The notes: generated by a model not told the origin, from the letters alone. DNA of 64,000 nucleotides from Oceanospirillum sediminis (GCF_014164585.1 NZ_JACJFM010000015.1:51250-115249); one strand, 5' to 3'; positions 36,976 through 48,191 are shown, numbered from the stretch's first letter. A program made the numbers and translations.

Positions 36976-37062
36976 GAGTGCTTTCCTCCGTCAGAAACAG
37001 GAGAGTATTTTCTGAAGTATAGCCAGTATATGCAGGGGAGTATTGCAAGTCAGAGAGAAGGC

Positions 37063-37085
37063 CCAGAGCTGGCGAACAGCTCTGG
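37063..37085 (-). terminator. hairpin after sthA
   Basis: A perfect 9-bp stem CCAGAGCTG / CAGCTCTGG with loop GCGAA, 16 bases past the sthA stop. It is followed on the minus strand by the pyrimidine-rich GGCCTTCTCTCTGACTT. Confidence 0.6.
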
Positions 37086-37101
37086 AGCCAGTGAAGCCCT
37101 A

Positions 37102-38496
37102 TCAGAAGATACGGTTCAGACCATTCAGCGCAGCGACACGATACGCTTCAGCCATTGTCGGATAATTGAAAGTATTATTCAGGAAGTAACGAATCGTATT
37201 GTTCTCACCGGGCTGATTCATAATAGCCTGACCAATGTGAACAATCTCTGACGATTGGTCACCAAAGCAGTGAATCCCCAGCAGCTCCAGTGTTTCGCGA
37301 TGGAACAGAATCTTCAGCATACCCTGCGTCTCAGCTGTAATCTGAGCACGAGCAGTATCCTTAAAGAAAGCCTGTCCTACTTCATAGGGCACTTTGGCTT
37401 CTGTCAGCTCTCTTTCAGTCTTACCAACAGAGCTGATTTCCGGAATGGTATAAATACCGGTAGGCACCTCATTAACGAAACGGAACTCATCATCTTCCAG
37501 AATATCCGCTGCCGCTGAGCGCCCCTGGTCGTATGCCGCACTGGCCAGGCTTGGCCAGCCAATCACATCACCCACAGCATAGATGTGGCCGATGGCCGTA
37601 CGATAATGCTGATCCACCTCCAGTTGCCCACGGCTATTGGGTTCCAGTCCAACCAGTTCAAGACCGATATCATCGGTATTACCAGTACGGCCATTACACC
37701 ACAGGAAGGCATCTGCACGCAGTTTTTTACCTGATCTAAGAGATAGGGTAACGCCCTGCTCATCTGCTTCAACCTTCTCATAATCTTCATTATGACGAAT
37801 CAGCACACCGTTGTTGCGCAGATGATAACTCAGAGCATCAGAGATCTCATCATCCAGGAACGATAGCAAACGATCCCGATTATCGATCAGATCAACTTTT
37901 ACTCCCAGACCGCTGAAGATAGAAGCATACTCACAACCGATAACACCTGCTCCATAAACAATCAGGCGACGAGGCGTATGGCCCAGAGTCAGAACTGAGT
38001 CGCTGTTATAGATACGGGGATGACGGAAGTTAATATCTGCAGGCAGATATGGTCGTGACCCTGTAGCGATAACTATTTTCTGAGCTCTCAGCTCTTCAGT
38101 ACCATTATGAGGGTCACGTACCATCACAGTGTGCGAGTCAATAAAGCGCGCTTTGCCGAAGTACACATCTGCCCGGTTACGAGCATAAAAATTGGTTCTC
38201 AGCTGAACCTGACGCTCAATAACCCGCTGGGAACGTTCAAGTACTTTTGGAAAGGAGAACCAGCGAGGCTCACCGATATCACGGAACATGCGGTTCGTAT
38301 TGAACTGAATGATCTGCTTCACTGCGTGACGCAGTGCTTTTGAAGGAATAGTTCCTTTATGAGTACAGTTTCCCCCAACGGAACTCTGCATTTCGACCAC
38401 AGCGACACGTTTACCGTGCTTGGCTGCATTCATTGCAGCACCTTCACCTGCGGGCCCCGTACCTATCACCACTACATCGTAATTATAAACCGCCAT
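37102..38496 (-). CDS. sthA: soluble pyridine nucleotide transhydrogenase
   Basis: FAD flavoprotein of the pyridine-nucleotide disulfide oxidoreductase family that passes hydride between NADPH and NAD. It has [18 protein letters not shown] near the N-terminus, the [17 protein letters not shown] segment with a single Cys where disulfide reductases have two, a second nucleotide motif [18 protein letters not shown], and a C-terminal dimer domain. Full length at 464 residues. It precedes the nqr operon but is separated from nqrM by 233 bases, which must hold its promoter; no clear -35/-10 is seen there. Confidence 0.96.
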   Translation of the reverse strand: MAVYNYDVVVIGTGPAGEGAAMNAAKHGKRVAVVEMQSSVGGNCTHKGTIPSKALRHAVKQIIQFNTNRMFRDIGEPRWFSFPKVLERSQRVIERQVQLRTNFYARNRADVYFGKARFIDSHTVMVRDPHNGTEELRAQKIVIATGSRPYLPADINFRHPRIYNSDSVLTLGHTPRRLIVYGAGVIGCEYASIFSGLGVKVDLIDNRDRLLSFLDDEISDALSYHLRNNGVLIRHNEDYEKVEADEQGVTLSLRSGKKLRADAFLWCNGRTGNTDDIGLELVGLEPNSRGQLEVDQHYRTAIGHIYAVGDVIGWPSLASAAYDQGRSAAADILEDDEFRFVNEVPTGIYTIPEISSVGKTERELTEAKVPYEVGQAFFKDTARAQITAETQGMLKILFHRETLELLGIHCFGDQSSEIVHIGQAIMNQPGENNTIRYFLNNTFNYPTMAEAYRVAALNGLNRIF

Positions 38497-38729
38497 CGTC
38501 GCTGAATAACTCCCTAAGTGTCGTGCCAGACCTGACTGTGCCTGTGTCTTCTAATGTGGACTCTTTGGTCACAGCCAGCAATTATGCTTTCGCCGGGTAA
38601 AGCCACTTCTCAGCAATTCGGCAATCCCAGCTGAAAAGTAATGACTCGGCATATCACAGCCTGCCAACGGTATGTTGCTTATATGTGATTGTTATATCTA
38701 AAGTTACTATTGCGTGTCTTATTCTGTAC

Positions 38730-38990
38730 TTATTTTTTCTCGCGATCATTCTGCGTTGCATCATAAGCCAGATCCATATTCATCTCTGACTTATTCTGAG
38801 CCGCTTTCTTTTCCTGCTCGGTTTCACAGACATCTTTATTACCACCGCATATATCGCAGTCACCCACCATACCAATGGCACTCATACCTCCGCATGAACC
38901 AGCAATAGGTTTACGTCCGAAAAGAACGCCAACGGCCATACCTGTCATTAATAACGCCACGACAATCAAAGCTAAGATCATTGTAGTCAT
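38730..38990 (-). CDS. nqrM: Na+-NQR maturation protein NqrM (DUF539)
   Basis: An 86-residue protein with one membrane helix (about residues 4-24) and a conserved cysteine cluster (GSCGG, GDCDICGG, then DVC). NqrM is needed to install the Fe centre between NqrD and NqrE. GAGG eight bases before ATG 38990. It is the last gene of the nqrABCDEF-apbE-nqrM run, 35 bases after apbE, matching Vibrio-type operons. Confidence 0.93.
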   Translation of the reverse strand: MTTMILALIVVALLMTGMAVGVLFGRKPIAGSCGGMSAIGMVGDCDICGGNKDVCETEQEKKAAQNKSEMNMDLAYDATQNDREKK

Positions 38991-39025
38991 ATTTGCTGCC
39001 TCTTTGTTTCTATCTAAAATTCCGA

Positions 39026-40165
39026 CTATTGCATCTGCACCAGATCAGAAAAGACCTGCGTCTGATCAACCCGGAACTCATTATCAGATTTGACCAGCAT
39101 ATAAACAGCAAGTTTATTTTTCCTGGCATATGCCATGCCTTTCTCTGGCCCCATCACCATCAGAGTGGTTGCCAGAGCATCGGCCAATGCGCAGTCTTCA
39201 TGCAAAACGGTGACTGAAGCCAGTTTATGGGTAACTGGCCGTCCTGTTTCCGGGTCAATAGTATGAGAAAAACGCTGACCATCTTCCTCAAAATAGTTCC
39301 GATAACTACCCGAAGTCGCTACAGATATATCTGTAATACCAATCACGCTCTGTACAACCTGTCCATCGGACACAGGTTTTTCAATCGCAATACGCCAGCG
39401 ACTATTGCCTGGCTTCAGGCCATTAACACGTATCTCACCACCAACTTCAACCAGAAACGCAGTATATCCCTGCTGCATCAGATAGTCGGCGACTTTATCA
39501 ACCCCATAACCTTTTGCTATAGCCGACAGATCCAGATAGATATCTTTAGATTTATTCAGCTGGTATCGGCCATCTCCGAGTATTCTGCTGGAAACCGCCT
39601 GATATCCTACTCGTTCAAAAGCTTCAGACAGAGCCTTCTCATCAGGCTGTCGATCTGGTCGCAGGTCTGGGCCAAATCCCCAGAGATTGACCAGAGGCCC
39701 CACGGTAGGATCAAAAGCACCATCACTGTCAGAAGACAATTCCAGTGCTTTCTGTACCACCAGCCCGGTATCAGCAGATACAATCAATGCTTCACCAGCA
39801 AGTAGTTTATTAAAACGGGAAAGTTCAGAGTCCGGCTTATAGGTCGACATCTTGCGATCCACATCCACCAGTACCTGATGCATACCCTCAGCCAGAGCAG
39901 CAATCTTTTCTTTTTCCGGCTTCATAACCACAGTGACATTATAGGTTGTCCCCATGATGTGACCGGAAAATTTCTGGGGTTCAGGAGAAGATTCACACCC
40001 CGTTAACAGAAGGGCCATAATAAGAAAGGCCAGTCCCATAAGAACCGGCCCTTCCTGAAAACCCGGACGCTTAAAGCCAGATTTAATCGTTCGGGTCAGA
40101 ATGTCGAGCACAGGAGCCATCCCCATAAAGGGGATGGTCCGTGCAGCAAATAGTTTGCTGCTCAT
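39026..40165 (-). CDS. apbE: FAD:protein FMN transferase ApbE
   Basis: Periplasmic lipoprotein that attaches FMN to threonine of NqrB and NqrC. A lipobox LLTGC lies near residue 57. The body has DRKMSTYKPDSELSRFN, DLSAIAKGYGVDKVADYL and the C-terminal DALATTLMVMG Mg/FAD motifs. The N-terminus is odd: about 42 residues precede the hydrophobic segment. Later ATGs (residues 16 and 43) are possible true starts. It starts 3 bases after nqrF, whose product complex is its substrate. Confidence 0.93.
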   Translation of the reverse strand: MSSKLFAARTIPFMGMAPVLDILTRTIKSGFKRPGFQEGPVLMGLAFLIMALLLTGCESSPEPQKFSGHIMGTTYNVTVVMKPEKEKIAALAEGMHQVLVDVDRKMSTYKPDSELSRFNKLLAGEALIVSADTGLVVQKALELSSDSDGAFDPTVGPLVNLWGFGPDLRPDRQPDEKALSEAFERVGYQAVSSRILGDGRYQLNKSKDIYLDLSAIAKGYGVDKVADYLMQQGYTAFLVEVGGEIRVNGLKPGNSRWRIAIEKPVSDGQVVQSVIGITDISVATSGSYRNYFEEDGQRFSHTIDPETGRPVTHKLASVTVLHEDCALADALATTLMVMGPEKGMAYARKNKLAVYMLVKSDNEFRVDQTQVFSDLVQMQ

Positions 40166-40168
40166 CGC

Positions 40169-41398
40169 TTAACCACCGAAGTCATCAAGCAGGATGTTTT
40201 CACGCTCTACACCCAGATTCAGCAGCATCTGAATAACCGCTGCGTTCATCATAGGTGGTCCACACATGTAGTACTCACAATCTTCAGGCGCATCATGGTC
40301 CTTCAGATAGTTTTCGTACAGTACATTATGAATGAAGCCCGTGTAACCATCCCAGTTATCCTCAGGCAGAGGATCAGACAGGGCCAGGTGCCACTTGAAG
40401 TTTTCATTCTCTTCCTGCAGTTGATCAAACTCTTCTACATAGAAGGCTTCACGCATAGAACGTGCACCATACCAGAAGGAGATCTTACGCTTAGAATTCA
40501 GACGCTTCAGCTGATCGAAAATGTGGGAACGCATAGGCGCCATACCCGCACCACCACCGACAAAGACCATCTCGTTATCGGTATCACGGGCGAAGAACTC
40601 ACCAAATGGACCCGATACAGTGATCTTATCGCCTGGCTTCAGGCTGAATACGTAAGAAGACATCTGTCCTGGTGGCAGATCATCGCGACCCGGAGGTGGT
40701 GAAGCGATACGGATATTGAACTTAACAATACCCTTCTCTTCCGGGTAGTTCGCCATGGAGTATGCACGGATGATGGTCTCATCAACCTTGGATACGTACT
40801 TCCAGATATCGAACTTATCCCAATCCGGGTGATACTCTTCACCGATGTCGAAATCTTTATAGTGTACTTCGTGTGGCGGTACTTCCAGCTGAACGTAACC
40901 ACCGGCACGGAAGTCAACGTTTTCACCTTCAGGCAGACGTAGGGTCAGCTCTTTAATGAAGGTCGCTACGTTGTCGTTAGACTCAACCGTACACTCCCAC
41001 TTCTTCACGCCGAAGACGTCGGCTTCAACTTCTACTTCCATGTCCTGTTTAACAGGAACCTGGCAAGACAGACGCCAGCCTTCTTTCTTCTCACCCATAG
41101 TGAAGTGAGACTCTTCCGTCGGCAGGATAGAGCCACCACCTTCAGAAACAATACATTTACACTGAGCGCAAGAACCACCACCACCACACGCGGATGACAG
41201 GAAGATATTGTTTGCGGCCAGAGTCTGAAGCAGCTTACCACCCGCAGGGGTGGTGATTTTCTGCTCACCGTTAATGGTTACAGTGACATCGCCACTATTA
41301 ACCAGCTTGCTGCGTGCAGCCAGAATCACCAGTACCAGAGATACTACTACGATGGTGAACATAACCACGCCCAGCACAATAAGTTGTGAATCAACCAT
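40169..41398 (-). CDS. nqrF: Na+-translocating NADH:quinone reductase subunit F
   Basis: NADH-oxidising entry subunit. One N-terminal membrane helix (about 6-27), a 2Fe-2S ferredoxin domain with Cys71, Cys77, Cys80 and Cys112, an FAD domain ([11 protein letters not shown]) and an NADH domain ([21 protein letters not shown]). It ends [10 protein letters not shown] like other NqrF. Full length at 409 residues. It lies 39 bases after nqrE. Confidence 0.98.
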   Translation of the reverse strand: MVDSQLIVLGVVMFTIVVVSLVLVILAARSKLVNSGDVTVTINGEQKITTPAGGKLLQTLAANNIFLSSACGGGGSCAQCKCIVSEGGGSILPTEESHFTMGEKKEGWRLSCQVPVKQDMEVEVEADVFGVKKWECTVESNDNVATFIKELTLRLPEGENVDFRAGGYVQLEVPPHEVHYKDFDIGEEYHPDWDKFDIWKYVSKVDETIIRAYSMANYPEEKGIVKFNIRIASPPPGRDDLPPGQMSSYVFSLKPGDKITVSGPFGEFFARDTDNEMVFVGGGAGMAPMRSHIFDQLKRLNSKRKISFWYGARSMREAFYVEEFDQLQEENENFKWHLALSDPLPEDNWDGYTGFIHNVLYENYLKDHDAPEDCEYYMCGPPMMNAAVIQMLLNLGVERENILLDDFGG

Positions 41399-41437
41399 GT
41401 TCTGAACCTTTTTGTTCTGAGTTTCCGTTAACTGTGA

Positions 41438-42058
41438 TTACAGCTGTACACCTGAGAAGGACATAAAGCCCAGAGACATCAGGCCTACCGTTACAAACGT
41501 GATACCCAGACCTTCCAGGCCTTTTGGCACGTCACTGTACTTCAGCTTTTCACGGATACCTGCCAGCGCAACAATCGCCAGCGCCCAACCGATACCAGCA
41601 CCCGCACCGTATACTACAGACTCTGCGAAGTTGTAGTCACGCTCTGCCATAAACAGAGACGCACCCAGAATCGCACAGTTCACAGTAATCAGCGGCAGGA
41701 ATACACCCAGCGCGTTGTAAAGTGCAGGTACAAACTTATCGAGGAACATCTCCAGGATCTGAACCATCGCGGCAATTACGCCGATATAACTCAGATAACC
41801 TAGAAAGCTCAGATCGATCGATTCAGCACCTTCCATACCGGTCCAGACCAATGCGCCTTCACGCAGTAGGTTGTTATAGATCAGGTTATTTACCGGCACG
41901 GTAATCACCAATACAACAACAACCGCAATACCCAGACCTAAGGCCGCTTCAATTTTTTTCGAAACTGCCAGGAAGGTACACATACCCAGGAAGAAAGCCA
42001 GGGCCATGTTTTCAACAAATACCGCCTTAACCAGAAGGCTTAAGTAGTATTCAAACAT
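41438..42058 (-). CDS. nqrE: Na+-NQR subunit E
   Basis: A 206-residue membrane protein with six helices, pairing with NqrD around an intramembrane Fe centre. Cys in [14 protein letters not shown] and in [16 protein letters not shown] are the expected metal ligands. Its ATG shares one base with the nqrD stop, so the pair is translationally coupled. Confidence 0.97.
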   Translation of the reverse strand: MFEYYLSLLVKAVFVENMALAFFLGMCTFLAVSKKIEAALGLGIAVVVVLVITVPVNNLIYNNLLREGALVWTGMEGAESIDLSFLGYLSYIGVIAAMVQILEMFLDKFVPALYNALGVFLPLITVNCAILGASLFMAERDYNFAESVVYGAGAGIGWALAIVALAGIREKLKYSDVPKGLEGLGITFVTVGLMSLGFMSFSGVQL

Positions 42059-42723
42059 TATACGGCCTCCTTAGCCTGAGTATTTGGACAGATCTTGAAC
42101 TCTGCCTCTTCATTCTGCGCAGGCTGATAAGTACGGATCAGCCAGATAAAGCCCGCAATGATGAAGAATGCAGATGGAGGCAGCAGCATCATACCGTTTG
42201 GTAAATACCAGCCACCATCATTCACTTTTTCCAGCAACTGGATGCCGAACAGGCTACCAGAACCAAACAACTCACGAATGAAGCCAACAAACAGCAGAAC
42301 TACCGTATAGCCCAGACCGTTACCGATACCATCGATGAAGCTCATAGCTGGGCCATTTTTCATGGCATAAGCTTCAGCACGCCCCATTACGATACAGTTG
42401 GTAATAATCAGCCCCACGAATACCGACAGCTGCTTACTGGTTTCGTAAGCGTAAGCTTTCAGTAGCTGGTCAACAACGATTACCAGAGACGCAATAATGG
42501 TCATCTGTACGATAATACGAATGCTGTTAGGGATATGAGCACGGATCATAGAGATAAACATGCTCGAGAACGCTGTAACTAAAGATACAGCCACACCCAT
42601 CACTACAGCCGTGCCCAGGTTACTGGTTACCGCCAAAGCGGAACAGATACCCAGAATCTGCAGTGCAATAGGGTTATTAGCGAAAATAGGGCTCGTTAGA
42701 ATACCCTTTGGAGTATCAGCCAT
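42058..42723 (-). CDS. nqrD: Na+-NQR subunit D
   Basis: A 221-residue six-helix membrane subunit homologous to NqrE. Cys in [17 protein letters not shown] and in [18 protein letters not shown] are the paired ligands. It lies 2 bases after nqrC and overlaps nqrE by one base. Confidence 0.97.
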   Translation of the reverse strand: MADTPKGILTSPIFANNPIALQILGICSALAVTSNLGTAVVMGVAVSLVTAFSSMFISMIRAHIPNSIRIIVQMTIIASLVIVVDQLLKAYAYETSKQLSVFVGLIITNCIVMGRAEAYAMKNGPAMSFIDGIGNGLGYTVVLLFVGFIRELFGSGSLFGIQLLEKVNDGGWYLPNGMMLLPPSAFFIIAGFIWLIRTYQPAQNEEAEFKICPNTQAKEAV

Positions 42724-42725
42724 CT

Positions 42726-43505
42726 TTATACTCCTTCCTTACGAATTTTGCTCAGGTAAGGACCAAAGCCCTCACTACCTACCCAGTACTGAACCAGGTT
42801 GCTTACACCACGGCTGGTAAGAGTTGCACCGGACAGACCGTCAACTTTGTACTCAGCACCAGAAGCTGCCGGGTCAACCGCACCTTTAATCACATGAAGC
42901 TCTGGGTTCATGCTACCTTCAGCAAATACCTTCTTGCCAGGCCACAGTGCTTTCCACTTAGGGTTATCTACTTCACCACCCAGACCCGGAGTTTCCGCGT
43001 GCTGGTAGAAGCCTAAACCAATCACAGTGTTAGCATCAGCCTCAAGTGCCAGAAAGCCGTGCAAAGTGGACCACAGACCATAACCACGTACAGGCAGGAT
43101 GATACGCTCCAGTTTACCGGCATTTTCTACCAGATAGACTGTAGCAAATTGCTCACGACGCTTGATACCTGCTATATCCTCACTGTTAGACAGTGCTTTA
43201 GACATCGCAGGATCTTTAGCGGCTTTCAGTTGATCGTAGCTTTCAGCGTTAACTGCATCAGTGTACTCACCGGTGTTCAGGTCGATGACACGAGCCTGAA
43301 TCTGGGAAAAGAGCTCGTCAACATCTTTACCCGGCTCCAGCAGACCTGCTGCCGCAAGGATATTGGTCTTACGGTCAAGGTCTTTGTTAGCAGCCTGCTG
43401 AGACTTCAGTGCAACTGCTGCTCCCGAGACAATCACGGAACAGACAATACACAGCAGCAGCGCTACCGTTAGCGTCTTTTTGATAGAATCATTGCTACTA
43501 GACAT
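42726..43505 (-). CDS. nqrC: Na+-NQR subunit C (covalent FMN)
   Basis: A 259-residue periplasm-facing flavoprotein with one N-terminal helix (about 10-32). The flavinylation motif SGAT is at residues 225-228 ([16 protein letters not shown]), with FMN on Thr228 by ApbE. The preceding [17 protein letters not shown] segment is typical. Its start overlaps the nqrB stop by 8 bases. Confidence 0.98.
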   Translation of the reverse strand: MSSSNDSIKKTLTVALLLCIVCSVIVSGAAVALKSQQAANKDLDRKTNILAAAGLLEPGKDVDELFSQIQARVIDLNTGEYTDAVNAESYDQLKAAKDPAMSKALSNSEDIAGIKRREQFATVYLVENAGKLERIILPVRGYGLWSTLHGFLALEADANTVIGLGFYQHAETPGLGGEVDNPKWKALWPGKKVFAEGSMNPELHVIKGAVDPAASGAEYKVDGLSGATLTSRGVSNLVQYWVGSEGFGPYLSKIRKEGV

Positions 43506-44706
43506 TGCGCATCATTCTCCGTTTGATGTTAGCCTGAACCACAAAGTGGTCAATAAACGGTGCAAACAGGTTAGCAAACAGAATAGCCAGCATAATACCT
43601 TCAGGGAATGCAGGGTTGATCACACGAATCATCACTGTCATTACACCAATCAGGATACCAAACCAGATTTTACCGGTGTTGGTCATAGAAGCTGAGACCG
43701 GATCTGTTGCCATAAAGAACATACCGAATGCGACACCACCCAGAGTCAGGTGCCAGTACCACGGCATCGCAAACATAGGATTAGTATCAGAACCGATAAC
43801 GTTCAGCAGAGTACTCATGGCAAACAGACCAATCAGTACACCAGCAACAATGCGCCATGCAGCAATACGGGTCGCCAGCAGAACACCACCACCAATCATG
43901 ATGGCCAGAGTCGACGTTTCACCCATAGAACCCGGCATTACACCCAGGAAGGAATCCCACCAGGTCAGCGTTTCAGCCAGGCTTTCCATACCACCAGCAG
44001 CGGCAACACCCAGTGCAGTTGCACCCGTGTAACCGTCTACAGCAGTCCATACTGCATCACCCGAGATTTGCGCAGGGTATGCAAAGTACAGGAAGGCACG
44101 ACCTGCCAGAGCAGGGTTAAGGAAGTTCTTACCGGTACCACCAAAGATCTCTTTAGCAACCACAACACCAAAGCTGATGCCCAGTGCGACCTGCCACAGA
44201 GGAATGGTTGGCGGCAGAGTCAGTGCGAACAGAATCGAAGTTACGAAGAACCCTTCGTTAACTTCATGTCCGCGCTTCATCGCGAACAGTACTTCCCAGA
44301 AACCACCAACAGCGAAAGTTACGGCATAAACCGGCAGGAAATACATAGCGCCGTGGATCATATTATCCCACAGACTAGCAGGGTCATAACCTGCCAGCAC
44401 ACTGATAAACGCGTGACGCCAGCCTTCTACATCCGCCGCATTGATACCCGTTTCAGCCATCCCCATATTTGCGTGGTAACCCACATTCCACATACCAAAG
44501 AACATGGCAGGGAAAGTACACATCCACACAGTAATCATCATACGCTTCAGATCCGCACCATCACGCACGTGAGCCGTGGTTTTGGTAGTCGAATCTGGCG
44601 CATAAAAAATGGTGTCCACAGCTTCATAAAGAGCGTACCAGTTTTCGTACTTACCGCCCTTGTGGAAGTGTGGTTCCATATTGTCAAGAATCTGACGCAG
44701 GCCCAT
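43498..44706 (-). CDS. nqrB: Na+-NQR subunit B (covalent FMN, riboflavin)
   Basis: A 402-residue membrane subunit with about ten helices that forms the sodium path. The flavinylation motif TGAT is at residues 227-230 ([10 protein letters not shown]), with FMN on Thr230. The motif [19 protein letters not shown] is the conserved core. Its ATG shares a base with the nqrA stop. Confidence 0.98.
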   Translation of the reverse strand: MGLRQILDNMEPHFHKGGKYENWYALYEAVDTIFYAPDSTTKTTAHVRDGADLKRMMITVWMCTFPAMFFGMWNVGYHANMGMAETGINAADVEGWRHAFISVLAGYDPASLWDNMIHGAMYFLPVYAVTFAVGGFWEVLFAMKRGHEVNEGFFVTSILFALTLPPTIPLWQVALGISFGVVVAKEIFGGTGKNFLNPALAGRAFLYFAYPAQISGDAVWTAVDGYTGATALGVAAAGGMESLAETLTWWDSFLGVMPGSMGETSTLAIMIGGGVLLATRIAAWRIVAGVLIGLFAMSTLLNVIGSDTNPMFAMPWYWHLTLGGVAFGMFFMATDPVSASMTNTGKIWFGILIGVMTVMIRVINPAFPEGIMLAILFANLFAPFIDHFVVQANIKRRMMRNV

Positions 44707-46058
44707 TAGTAACCCTCCTTCACGATATTGGTCAGGTTGTTACGCAGGATAGGACCATACTCGTATTTGCCCGTGCAAACGTAGGTACACAGAGCCAGAT
44801 CCTCTTCTTCCAGTTCAAGACAACCCAGTTGCATTGCACTTTCGATATCTCCTACCACCAGCGCACGCAGCAGCTGAGTTGGTAGGATATCCAGAGGCAT
44901 AACACGCTCATATGTGCCTACAGGTACCATGGCACGCTCAGAGCCATTGGTATTTGTCGAAGGCGCATAGTTCGTCAGACCGAATAGTTTGGATACATAG
45001 ATATTCAGCATCGAGTGCTTATCTTTACCCGGCGACATCCAGCCCATGAACTCCCGGTGATTGCCTTCTTTCAGCACACTCACCTGAGTCTGGTAGCGTC
45101 CCAGGAAGGAAAATGCACCTTCAGCAGTACGACCACCAAAAACAGAGCCTGAAATCAGACGCACGGAAGCGCGATCACTCACTTCAGAAGCACACAGGTC
45201 TTCCAGACTGGCACCCTGACGGGTTTTCAGCAGACGAGGATTTTTCGCTTCCGGGCCTGCTACTGCCACCACACGATCAGTATTCAGTTCACCAGTCAGG
45301 AACAGCTGCCCTATCGCAACTACATCCTGATAACCGACGGTCCAGACTGTTTTAGAAATGCTTACAGGGTCCAGATAGTGGATATGAGTGCCTGCCAGAC
45401 CAGCCGGATGAGGGCCGTCAAACTCTTCCACCACTACAGAACCACCTGCCTGAACCGGGATAGAAGCACCTGCGGCTTTACATACAAACACTTTACCGTC
45501 TGTCAGATTAGACAGTACGTTCAGGCCTGCCTGAAAATCACTTTCCTGTCCTTGCAGAACCACTGCGGGGTCAGCCGCAAGCGGATTAGTATCCATTGCG
45601 GTTACAAAAACAGAGTTCGGAGTTGATCCTGGTGCAGGAACACGGCTGAAAGGACGTGTACGCAATGCGGTCCAGAGACCTGATTCAATCAGATTTTCCT
45701 GAACCTTGTTGCGATCCAGTCCGGCCAGTTGTCCCTGGTCGTACTTAGCAAACTGAACTTTTTCTTCCTGCTCAGCTACTTTAATCACAACAGATTGCAA
45801 AACACGACGCTCACCACGGTTAACAGCGATCACTTCGCCTGCCGCAGGGGCTGTGTACTTCACACCCGGGGTCTTTTTGTCACTGAAGAGCTCTTGACCC
45901 AGTTTAACCTGGTCACCGACGCGCACTGCCATTGTAGGCTTCATACCTACATAGTCAGGGCCAACCACGGCAACCGAGCGCACAGGCGTAGCATTGTCAA
46001 TGCTTTGCGCTGGCGCTCCGGCTAAAGGAAGATCAAGGCCACGTTTGATTTTAATCAT
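44706..46058 (-). CDS. nqrA: Na+-NQR subunit A
   Basis: A 450-residue cytoplasmic subunit near the quinone site, first gene of the operon. The opening [19 protein letters not shown], the [20 protein letters not shown] segment and the C-terminal [19 protein letters not shown] are NqrA hallmarks. It is led by a promoter candidate at 46219-46247, giving a leader of about 150 bases. Confidence 0.98.
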   Translation of the reverse strand: MIKIKRGLDLPLAGAPAQSIDNATPVRSVAVVGPDYVGMKPTMAVRVGDQVKLGQELFSDKKTPGVKYTAPAAGEVIAVNRGERRVLQSVVIKVAEQEEKVQFAKYDQGQLAGLDRNKVQENLIESGLWTALRTRPFSRVPAPGSTPNSVFVTAMDTNPLAADPAVVLQGQESDFQAGLNVLSNLTDGKVFVCKAAGASIPVQAGGSVVVEEFDGPHPAGLAGTHIHYLDPVSISKTVWTVGYQDVVAIGQLFLTGELNTDRVVAVAGPEAKNPRLLKTRQGASLEDLCASEVSDRASVRLISGSVFGGRTAEGAFSFLGRYQTQVSVLKEGNHREFMGWMSPGKDKHSMLNIYVSKLFGLTNYAPSTNTNGSERAMVPVGTYERVMPLDILPTQLLRALVVGDIESAMQLGCLELEEEDLALCTYVCTGKYEYGPILRNNLTNIVKEGY

Positions 46059-46218
46059 ACGTCTCGCCCAATCACTTAGTTATTATTTGAAAACAAAGGT
46101 TTTTTTGAAGCGTTTGCACAAAATACAAAGCTTCGGAATTCTGTGTGTCACAGTCTTTTAGTAACTGTTTCAGCCAGTACGGGCCTGCCCACCCGGACCG
46201 CTCCCCAAAATCGCACAT

Positions 46219-46247
46219 ATTATAAAGACCTGATTACGGCATTGCCA
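46219..46247 (-). promoter_or_regulatory. sigma-70 promoter candidate for the nqr operon
   Basis: Minus strand: TGGCAA (46247-46242), 17 bases, TATAAT (46224-46219). The -10 is perfect and the -35 weak, which suits an activated promoter. The gap 46059-46464 holds this promoter, the shared motif at 46257-46271 and the gap terminator, and no gene. Confidence 0.6.
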
Positions 46248-46256
46248 CTGACTACC

Positions 46257-46271
46257 GCGACATTTTGCCGC
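46257..46271 (-). promoter_or_regulatory. motif shared with the gap promoter (copy 1, nqr)
   Basis: Read on the minus strand it is GCGGCAAAATGTCGC, an imperfect palindrome ending 9 bases upstream of the nqr -35. The copy upstream of gap (47996-48010) differs at one base. Position and likeness suggest a common activator site; no known consensus is recognised. Confidence 0.4.
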
Positions 46272-46389
46272 ACTTTAGCAGCAGTTAATTGCAGCTTAGC
46301 GAAAGCGTGGAAAAAAGTGGTGCTATCTTCTGAGAAAATCTGCCATATCTCAAAAAAATGACATTTTCTAGTAATGAAATTTTTTTTAT

Positions 46390-46423
46390 AAAAAAAGCCC
46401 ATGCAGATAACTACATGGGCTTT
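46390..46423 (-). terminator. rho-independent terminator of gap
   Basis: A 10-bp stem AAAGCCCATG / CATGGGCTTT (46394-46403 with 46414-46423) followed on minus by an unbroken T run. It lies about 40 bases past the gap stop. Confidence 0.92.
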
Positions 46424-46464
46424 ACGAAACATTCCGATGATCAGATTATCACCGGATGCTCAGA

Positions 46465-47910
46465 TCAGCGTGCCGGAAAATGCTGAAACTGAACATTTGA
46501 GATCTGTTGCAGGATACGAACAACCTGACAGCTGTAACCAAACTCGTTGTCGTACCATACGTACAGAACCGCTTGCTTACCGCTAACGATAGTCGCTTCA
46601 CCATCGACGATACCCGCATGGCGGTTACCCACAAAGTCAGAAGAAACCACTTCAGGGGAACGTACGTAATCAATCTGTTTCTGCAGGCCAGAGTGCAGAG
46701 ATGCATCACGCAGGTAATCGTTGATCTCTTCCACTGAAGTTTCTTTTTCCAGTGTCAGATTCAGGATCGCCATGGAAACGTTTGGCGTAGGAACACGAAT
46801 CGCGTTACCCGTCAGCTTACCTTTCAGAGAAGGTAATGCTTTAGCCGCCGCAGACGCTGCACCAGTCTCAGTGATCACCATGTTCAGCGGCGCTGCACGA
46901 CCACGACGCTTCGCTTTGTGGAAATTGTCGATCAGGTTCTGGTCGTTAGTGAAAGCATGTACGGTTTCAACGTGGCCGTGCGCTACACCAAACTTGTCTT
47001 CAACCGCTTTCAGTACCGGAACGATAGCGTTAGTCGTACAGGATGCTGCTGACAGGATCTTGTCGTCATCGCTGATGATATCACTATTGATACCGTGAAC
47101 GATGTTTTTCAGATCGCCTTTACCCGGTGCTGTCAGCAGAACGCGGGATGCACCATTACACGCCAGATGCTGACCCAGACCCTCTTCATCACGCCACATG
47201 CCCGTGTTATCAACAACAATCGCGTCGTTGATACCGTAAGTAGTGTAGTCTACTTCAGCAGGAGAGTTTGCGTAGATCATCTGAACGTAGTTGCCGTTGA
47301 TGATCAGTGCTTTTGCATCTTCATCAACAGCGATCGTGCCCTGGAAAGAACCGTGTACAGAGTCACGACGCAGCAGACTGGCACGCTTTTGCAGATCACC
47401 TTCTTTACCACCACGTACAACGATAGCACGCAGACGCAGCTTGTTACCGCCACCCGCTTTTTCTACCAGGATACGCGCCAGCAGACGACCGATACGGCCG
47501 AAACCATACAGTACAACATCTTTATAACCGGCATCAGCACCATCCTGGTGCTGGTCAACAGCACTTTCCAGCTCTTTACGCAGGAAAGTCTCCAGATCAC
47601 CACCTTCGTTCTTGAACTTAACAGCCAGCTTACCGATATCAACGTGAGCCGGCCCCAGGTTCAGACGAGCCATGGTTTCCAGAATAGGGTGAGTATCGCG
47701 TACAGACAGCTCAGTGCCTTCTACCTGACGTACAAAACGGTGATCCTTCATAATACGGATCACAGACTGGTTCACCATGGCGCGGCCATACAGTGAAGTC
47801 ACAACATTGTTTTTACGATACAGCTGACCAATCAGCGGAATCATAGCCTCAGCCAGAGCTTCACGCTCTTGCCAATCCTGGAAACAGTTATCAAGTACTT
47901 CTTGACTCAC
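46465..47910 (-). CDS. gap: long-form glyceraldehyde-3-phosphate dehydrogenase
   Basis: The C-terminal about 345 residues are GAPDH: NAD motif YGFGRIGRLLARI near 135, catalytic Cys291 in SAASCTTNAIVP, and NVSMAILNLTLEK plus WYDNEFGYSCQVVR at the end. An N-terminal helical extension of about 130 residues is absent from classical GAPDH (about 331 residues); the same long form sits beside mfd in pseudomonads. I chose GTG 47910 (GAGG six bases upstream, 481 residues) over the open frame to 47988. Glycolytic or gluconeogenic direction cannot be told. Confidence 0.94.
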   Translation of the reverse strand: MSQEVLDNCFQDWQEREALAEAMIPLIGQLYRKNNVVTSLYGRAMVNQSVIRIMKDHRFVRQVEGTELSVRDTHPILETMARLNLGPAHVDIGKLAVKFKNEGGDLETFLRKELESAVDQHQDGADAGYKDVVLYGFGRIGRLLARILVEKAGGGNKLRLRAIVVRGGKEGDLQKRASLLRRDSVHGSFQGTIAVDEDAKALIINGNYVQMIYANSPAEVDYTTYGINDAIVVDNTGMWRDEEGLGQHLACNGASRVLLTAPGKGDLKNIVHGINSDIISDDDKILSAASCTTNAIVPVLKAVEDKFGVAHGHVETVHAFTNDQNLIDNFHKAKRRGRAAPLNMVITETGAASAAAKALPSLKGKLTGNAIRVPTPNVSMAILNLTLEKETSVEEINDYLRDASLHSGLQKQIDYVRSPEVVSSDFVGNRHAGIVDGEATIVSGKQAVLYVWYDNEFGYSCQVVRILQQISNVQFQHFPAR

Positions 47911-47959
47911 GGGCGGCCTCACTAAAAGTCTAAAAAATCTCAACCGAAAATGCGCGCGT

Positions 47960-47988
47960 ATTATGAAAGCAGTTGCCCCAAGAGGCAA
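47960..47988 (-). promoter_or_regulatory. sigma-70 promoter candidate for gap
   Basis: Minus strand: TTGCCT (47988-47983), 17 bases, CATAAT (47965-47960). It predicts a start near 47953 and a leader of about 43 bases before GTG 47910. Confidence 0.6.
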
Positions 47989-47995
47989 ATTTTAA

Positions 47996-48010
47996 GCGAC
48001 ATTTTGCTGC
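47996..48010 (-). promoter_or_regulatory. motif shared with the nqr promoter (copy 2, gap)
   Basis: Read on minus it is GCAGCAAAATGTCGC, matching the nqr copy at 14 of 15 positions, and ends 7 bases upstream of the gap -35. It lies in the gap-mfd divergent region, so it might also act on mfd. Confidence 0.4.
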
Positions 48011-48191
48011 CAAAGTCTATTTATAGACGTAAATTTTCAACGTCAGAAGGATAATCAGGTACCTGAGCATTAAAAAAATTCAATTTAAATCATTTCTGAT
48101 AACTCTTTTTAATGATCTGTCATCGTTTATCACACGTTAAAAGCTGAATGGCTTAAAAAGACATTAGCGATACCAGTGATACACTCAGTTC

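Noticed and set aside
43750..44709. Plus-strand frame of 319 codons over nqrB
   Set aside because: Antisense shadow of nqrB; His/Thr/Arg-rich composition and no start signal.
47095..47796. Plus-strand frame of 233 codons over gap
   Set aside because: Antisense to the clearly coding GAPDH; no family features.
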